A stretch of DNA of 64,000 nucleotides, taken from the NCBI GenBank assembly GCA_011009095.1, contig VTPC01003618.1:1-64000 (forward strand). The letters are read 5' to 3'. Every line of letters begins with the position of its first letter. Within the stretch, counting starts at the first letter, position 1. Source of the DNA: Ignelater luminosus. Lineage: Eukaryota > Arthropoda > Insecta > Coleoptera > Elateridae. The position numbers and the translations under genes were made by a program. The notes under the pieces are model-generated. The model did no database searches, was not told where the DNA came from, and saw nothing but the letters and a program-made list of their open reading frames with translations. Shown piece after piece: positions 58,901 to 64,000 of this stretch.

Positions 58901-59955
58901 GTCAAAAAATCCCAGTTGTTGAAATTATACACTACATCAATACTTTTCGGAAAATTTAGCGTTTCTTTTGAATTTTATATTATTTGCGCAATCATCAATA
59001 TTGTCAGAGTAGCCGTAGTAGCTGGAAAGGCTAAAGCCCAGCAAATAAACCTTCATAGCCTTTTTCTACTAATCCCTCGCCACTCCTTTCAACCACCACT
59101 ACGACCATCTATTATTCCTTTCTCTGTTGTCTGCCCAAATCTGCCCGACTTCTTTACAAAAATGAGTATGGCAGTTTAGACTAGAGAGCTCAACTCCACT
59201 GTTGTTAGGATGACGGCCTGAAAGGTCTTAGACCTTAGCTTCTTATACCCCTCACATTCTCCCACATTTATGTATGTATGAGTAACAGGCGCCTTTTTAA
59301 GAGGCAATGGCCTGTGAGAATCTCAATTAAAACACTTAGGGTTCTCAGGCTCTTGTCTATTAACCAATCTAACTTTGATAAGTTAAATCCGGTTATATGG
59401 TCTTTTGTTTGGCGATAGCCACTGCTTCTTGTCTACTTTTGAGTCTTGTAAGCGTTAAGGACTAACAAGATCTGTTGATTTAATATTCCTAGAAAAGATT
59501 CTGGTTCTAAGTAGGTATCCTTGGTTCCGAGTCTAGCGAGTTCATTCGTCTTCTCGTTGCCGTGAATCCTGCTTTGCCGAAGTTAACCTTCTTTGTTGGA
59601 GCAACTTTCCTTGCTCTGGCTGCACAAACCGCTTTTAGTGCCGCCTTACTGTCAGAGCTTCGTCATCCTCGCATTTTCTCTATACGCCGCCGATACAATG
59701 GGAAAAACCATGGTGTGTTTTCTCAGAGCCAAATAATGCTTGCTCCCGAGGATTTCCCTTTATTCATGCGTGATTCATCCATATAGAAAACCAGCGAATC
59801 CTGTTGGGAATTTGCCTTACTGCTCTTCTACTGTTTCTTAATTGAAATGCCTTAACCGATCGTCTGCTTGTGTTACCCTGTAAGTGGATAAAGTCACCTC
59901 TCTTTACACTAACTGGGCCATCCTGGCGTGGTCGGTGTTATATCCATTTAGTTAG
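58901..59955 (-). mobile_element. Broken non-LTR retrotransposon, RNase H and 3' region
   Basis: On the minus strand 59780-59560 corresponds to the RNase H region (a degraded FY-D-x-S-R-M start near 59785, then ACTSLQ/FRAEIC-like text). The part 59400-59030 matches 43390-43680 in reverse complement, including the CPKCG-like region near 59250 and the Trp-rich tail near 59095. The right end (59930-59955) matches the word block at 43055-43075. Stops throughout. Confidence 0.7.
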
Positions 59956-60059
59956 CATGACAATCTTCCCATGGGGTTCAGTACAAAGATAACCCATCCG
60001 AGACAGTACGAAAAACATTTCGGTCCGGTACAATGCGAAAGTCGTCCGCTTCGGATCAG

Positions 60060-60235
60060 TACAAAAATAACGGCCCGTAAAACTCGCAAGTCCGACAAGC
60101 CCCGGGAGGCTCAAACGGACCAAGACTCAAACGGTTCGACAGGCTCGAACAACTCGATTGATCAGATGTAGGCCCGAAAGGCCCAGACCCGAGCTTTGGA
60201 ACTAAAAAGTCACGTCCGTGCAGGCCTCTAGAGTA
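60060..60235 (+). repeat. GGCC-rich repeat, fourth and shortest copy
   Basis: Words such as GACAGGCTCGAAC, CGAAAGGCCCAGACCCGAG and CGTCCGTGCAGGCCTCTA match the right edge of the intron 9 copy (42150-42275) in the same strand. Unlike the other three copies, it is inverted relative to the nearest RT remnant. Confidence 0.7.
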
Positions 60236-60909
60236 AACCCCATACAATGAAAAGTAAGTTTGGAACATTTGTAAAGCCATTTCCTAAAATATTATAGCGT
60301 TAGCATAGTTAATCGGAAGTAGAAAAACTTTTGCCGTTTACATTTGTTTATTGTTGGGAAAGAACATTATGCATTAAGCGCGTTTTTCGGGCCACGAAAC
60401 TAGGCGACACACACGCCACGCCATGGCATCTACGTTTTCAGAAAAAAACCAAATCAAGTATCTGTTATCGTCTTTGTTAGGTAACCCATATTGCACTTCA
60501 CAGTCTACTACGTATTTAGAAAGAAGCAAAAATGAAATCAAATATTTATAAGAACATTACTTAGGCAACCCGCATTACACGCCGCAGCTGCCTATGCATC
60601 AGATAAAAAATAAAACAGAATCAAGTATTCATAAGAGTGATAAGAGACAACACACTTAACATCTCATGACTAACTACGTCCTTAAGAATAAAGATGAGTT
60701 ACGATCAGGCATTTATAAACTACCTTATATTACGCAACACATAAGTATGATCAACTATGCTTTTAGAAGTAAAAAGGAAAACAAACAAGCATTTCTCAGC
60801 ATCTACAGGGTGACATAAACTATCTCTCTTATTAAAATATACATACTAGCCGTTTTCACAGCGCAGTTGACGGAGTTGGTATTTTACACAATCGCTTTTC
60901 AAATATATG
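60236..60909. other. No recognisable gene
   Basis: Contains three or four loosely similar segments built around an ...AATCAAGTAT... word followed by TA-rich text and CTACGTATTTAGAA / CTATGCTTTTAGAA words (60440-60790). This suggests another very degenerate tandem repeat with a period near 100 bp, which I could not define well. Confidence 0.4.
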
Positions 60910-62375
60910 ATTTCCTCCTTGCACTTCTGTGATCCTGATGGCAAATGAACGAAAATTTTTCGAGACTTCACAGAATCTAGTAAAACTCGCGTTTAGAATT
61001 TATGAATAACTCATTAGGATTACATGAGTTGCAAGTGGGTGTCGTGTACCAGGGGATTTAAAAAGTAAGTTGGCAACAGCAAAAAACCGACAGACATTTC
61101 GATTGGTTACACCGTGAGATTATGCAAGTCTTTTGCTCGGTTTCGAAGTTGATACTTACGTAAAACTTCTTAGGTAATCAGACATCTGCAGAAACTTTTA
61201 AAGCGTAACCCTCTTGCACTTCTGTGATCCTGATCCCAAATAAACGAAAATCTTTNNNNNNNNNNAGAGACTTCACAAAATCTTGTAAAACTCGCGTTTA
61301 GAGTTTATGAATTCCGCATTAAGATTACATGAGTTGCAAGAGGGTGTCGTGTACCAGGGGATTTGAAACGTAAGTTGGCAACAGCAAAAAACCGACAGAC
61401 ATTTCGATTGGTAACACTGTGAGATTATACAAGTCTTTTGCTCCGTTTTCGAAGTTCACACTTACGTAAAACTTCTTAGGTAATCAGACATCTGCAGAAA
61501 CTTTTAAAGCTAACCCTCTCGCACTTCTGTGATCCTGATGACAAATGAACATAAAGTCTTTCGAGACTTCAGTGAATCTCGCAAAGTTGAAGTAGAAAAT
61601 TTCTGGATTACTCATTAGGATTACATGAGTTGCAAGAGGGTGTTGTGGTTCAGGGGATTTAAAACGTAAGTTGGCAACAGCCAAAAACCGACAGACATTT
61701 CGATTGGTAACACTGTGAGATTGTGCAAGTCTTTTGCTCCGTTTTCGAAGTTCATACTTACGTAAAGCTTCTTAGGTAATCAGAGATCTGCAGAAACTTT
61801 TAAAGCGTAACCCTCTTGCACTTCTGTGATCCTGATCCCAAATAAACGAAAATCTTTCGAGACTTCACAGAATTTTGTAAAACTCGCGTTTAGAATTTAT
61901 GAATTCCTCATTAGGATTATATGAATTGCAAGAGGGTGTTGTTGTGCAGACTTTTTGATTGGTAAGACTGTAGGTTTATGCCATGTCTTTTGCTCTTTTT
62001 TTCGAAGCCTAAACTCACATAAAGTTATTTAGGTAATCAGACATCTGCAGGAACTTTTAAAACGCAATCCTCGTACGCTTCTGTGATCCTAATGGCAAAT
62101 GAACTAAAATGTTTCGAGACTTCAGAGAATCTCGCAAAACTCGCGTTTAAAATTTATGAATTCTTCATTAGGATTACATGAGTTGTAAGAGGGTGTTGCG
62201 GTGCAGGGAATTTGAAACGTGAGTTGGTAGCAGCATGAAACAGATAGACTTTTAGATTAGTATAACACTATGGGATTCTGCATGTCATTTGCTCTTTTTT
62301 CGAAGCCTAAACTTACGTAAAGGTTTTTAGGTAAAATGTAACCCTCTTACAGGTCTGTGATCCTGAAAGCCGTCA
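60910..62375. repeat. ~295-bp satellite array, five units plus a partial
   Basis: The word GCACTTCTGTGATCCTGAT or a variant occurs at about 60921, 61216, 61521, 61818, 62075 and 62349. The first three spacings are 295, 305 (including a 10-N gap) and 297 bp. The last two units are shortened (about 257 and 274 bp) and more diverged. Each unit carries TTCGAGACTTCACAGAATCT, ATTAGGATTACATGAGTTGC, ACCGACAGACATTTCGATTG and TAGGTAATCAGACATCTGC in fixed order. High similarity among the first four units suggests recent amplification there. Confidence 0.93.
61256..61265. other. Assembly gap, 10 N
   Basis: Ten N interrupt the second satellite unit between ATCTTT and AGAGACTTC. In the other units these parts are joined by only a couple of bases (TTTCGAGACTTC). 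The N run is therefore probably a placeholder of unknown length at a collapsed or unresolved repeat. Confidence 0.98.
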
Positions 62376-62396
62376 CCTAGGACCTTAATTGTTCGA

Positions 62397-62419
62397 GACT
62401 GACTTAATTTAAGTCAGTC
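62397..62419. repeat. Perfect 10-bp inverted repeat with 3-nt loop
   Basis: GACTGACTTA, loop ATT, TAAGTCAGTC. It sits just after the last satellite unit. It could be a hairpin or a remnant of a foldback element. The match is exact. Confidence 0.85.
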
Positions 62420-63571
62420 AAAATGTAACTTGCTCCTCTTGATAAATAACCAATACTTGATGGCTATACCAGTAGTACTTGCTCTGAATAAGTGTGAATC
62501 TTAAAAATGAAGGAAACCTATACAGCTGTAATTTTACTGAGACAAACATCAAAGTTATTCTATCACAGGGAAGAGATGATATTTACTTCTGATGACACTG
62601 ATGCTTGCCTTGGTAAAACATCTGTGTTATAGCAGGACTTAATAGTTTATTAAAATGAGATGTCTAAAATGAAAGAATGTGTAAAGATTTTTACAATCTC
62701 AAAAATAATCAAGGTACTACATATACGTTTCTTTTTTATTTTCAATTTAGAACTCTATAAAATTCTTAACATTTTTTTTTAAGTAGATATTGATTAACAA
62801 ATTTTGTTGAAATAGTTTAAGGTTTAGAAAATCTCGCACAAAAACAAATAGAATTTAATTGTGAGAAATATGTATTTCTGCAATGCTAAAACAGATTTAT
62901 GCATAGTAAAATATGTAGTAGTAAAAGGAACCCCAACATGTTACATCGTTCCTATTGTTAATAAAAGAAATTATAATACTTTATACACGATGCATTCAAA
63001 TCAGACACCATAGGGTCTGAACTCTCTGTATTTACATCTGATATCGCTTATTATTTACATATAAAGAATAACAATAAATTATAAACAAAATAAACAAAAA
63101 TCTATATAATATGACTGTATGTACCATTAATATAATTAAGTAATAGTAATATTGATTTGATTATGTTAATATCAGAAAGAAAATTGTACAACAAACAACC
63201 TAGTCTTGCATAATGATAATTGTAGTAATAACGATAATAAAAATAATTAGAAAAAATGATGGCAAAATTAGTTCAATTATTACCAGTCAAGAAGTACGAA
63301 AATGAAAATGTATCTGATATGCAGAAATATCTTTTCATACACTTCGCATGCTATTTTTAAGACTTCAAGGCAGTATTATTCATCATGTATAGAATAAATT
63401 GTTTTTTTATACTTAAGTAGAGCACATTTACACTTTAAAATGGTAATTTATTAATAACATTATTTGCTTATTGATTTAAAAATTTTTAGTTGAATCACTT
63501 TCTTTTTAAAATTAAGTAACGTTTTTGAAATTTTAATAGTTATATGGAAGTATCTAGTAATATACAATATG

Positions 63572-63572
<1 letters not shown>

Positions 63573-63602
<30 letters not shown>
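63573..63602. repeat. (AAT)n microsatellite
   Basis: About ten uninterrupted ATA/AAT trinucleotides. A second, interrupted AAT-rich run lies at 63747-63783. Confidence 0.95.
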
Positions 63603-63605
<3 letters not shown>

Positions 63606-64000
63606 TTAAAGAGCAAATATACTATAAATAATTAACAATCATTCAAATATATTTTTCTTATCTATTTCAGTTAAAATTTATTTAGATTGATAATTTGATG
63701 GAAAACGTTTCTATTCACAGTTAATGTAATTTTTATATTGTACACTATAATAATAATTATAATAATAAGAATAATAATAATGTAATTAATAAGTATAATC
63801 TTAAAAAATTTTAAATATAACTAATGACTAATGTCATCTAAAATACATGAGCGGTTTTATTTTTTCGAATATCTTCTAAGACAAATATAATGTTAACTCT
63901 TATATACAACATTCGAGGGCTAGATACACTCTATACACAGATAAAACACGTTTTAAACGTCCTATATGGGTTTTCTTTTTATATTATATGTATATTATGT

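Larger units (their letters stand above)
62376..64000. other. AT-rich sequence to the window end, no recognisable gene
   Basis: A perfect inverted repeat lies at 62397-62419 and AAT microsatellites at 63573 and 63747. Otherwise only short frames and many AATAAA words occur, which would fit intergenic DNA or a 3' UTR. Neither can be shown. Confidence 0.5.

Noticed and set aside
1-64000. CRISPR arrays, bacterial operons or phage-like defence systems
   Set aside because: The window is spliced animal nuclear DNA. The tandem repeats present lack the repeat-spacer pattern and there are no associated cas-like genes.

Overview
The window is AT-rich animal (insect) genomic DNA. It holds one recognisable host gene in a background of decayed transposable elements and tandem repeats. 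The retrotransposon types present (RTE-like, Jockey-like, DIRS-like, Ty3/gypsy-like, piggyBac) and the Rab3-GEF sequence point to an arthropod. A beetle is my guess from the repeat types, not something the sequence proves.

Host gene: positions 25748-55012 on the minus strand encode the insect orthologue of MADD / Rab3-GEF, a DENN-domain GDP/GTP exchange factor for Rab3. I resolved 29 coding exons from start ATG (55010-55012) to stop TGA (25748-25750). Every splice phase matches, the summed length is 5973 nt, and the frame stays open for 1990 codons plus the stop. Exons 2-9, 10-26 and 28-29 are compact. Three large introns separate the groups: intron 1 (46475-54898), intron 9 (37684-44762) and intron 27 (26774-31279). 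They carry most of the repeats found inside the gene. Intron 22 has a GC donor instead of GT.

Left flank (1-25.7 kb): mostly dead mobile elements. In order these are a twice-occurring unidentified coding-like repeat (61-290, 2496-2735), an RTE-like reverse transcriptase (4.5-5.5 kb, +), an RTE-like endonuclease plus RT (5.9-7.8 kb, -), a non-LTR endonuclease (10.5-11.0 kb, +), a DIRS-like element with RNase H and tyrosine recombinase (11.1-13.6 kb, +), a gypsy-like gag fragment (16.2-16.8 kb) running into a 167-bp tandem array, a Jockey-like element (18.4-20.8 kb, +), a piggyBac transposase remnant (21.2-22.0 kb, +) and another RTE-like 5' end (22.0-23.0 kb, -).

Inside the gene: intron 1 holds about 4.2 kb of a degenerate ~41-bp minisatellite with a four-part higher-order period. 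Introns 9 and 27 each hold a GGCC-rich composite tandem repeat next to a broken non-LTR RT. Intron 9 also holds a candidate MITE and a small tandem repeat.

Right flank (55-64 kb): gene upstream sequence with a possible non-coding first exon near 56.2 kb, more of the same non-LTR / GGCC-repeat family arranged partly head to tail (57.6-60.2 kb), a ~295-bp satellite array containing a 10-N assembly gap (60.9-62.4 kb), and AT-rich sequence to the end. I found no rRNA, CRISPR array or operon, and no convincing tRNA, as expected for a nuclear animal locus.
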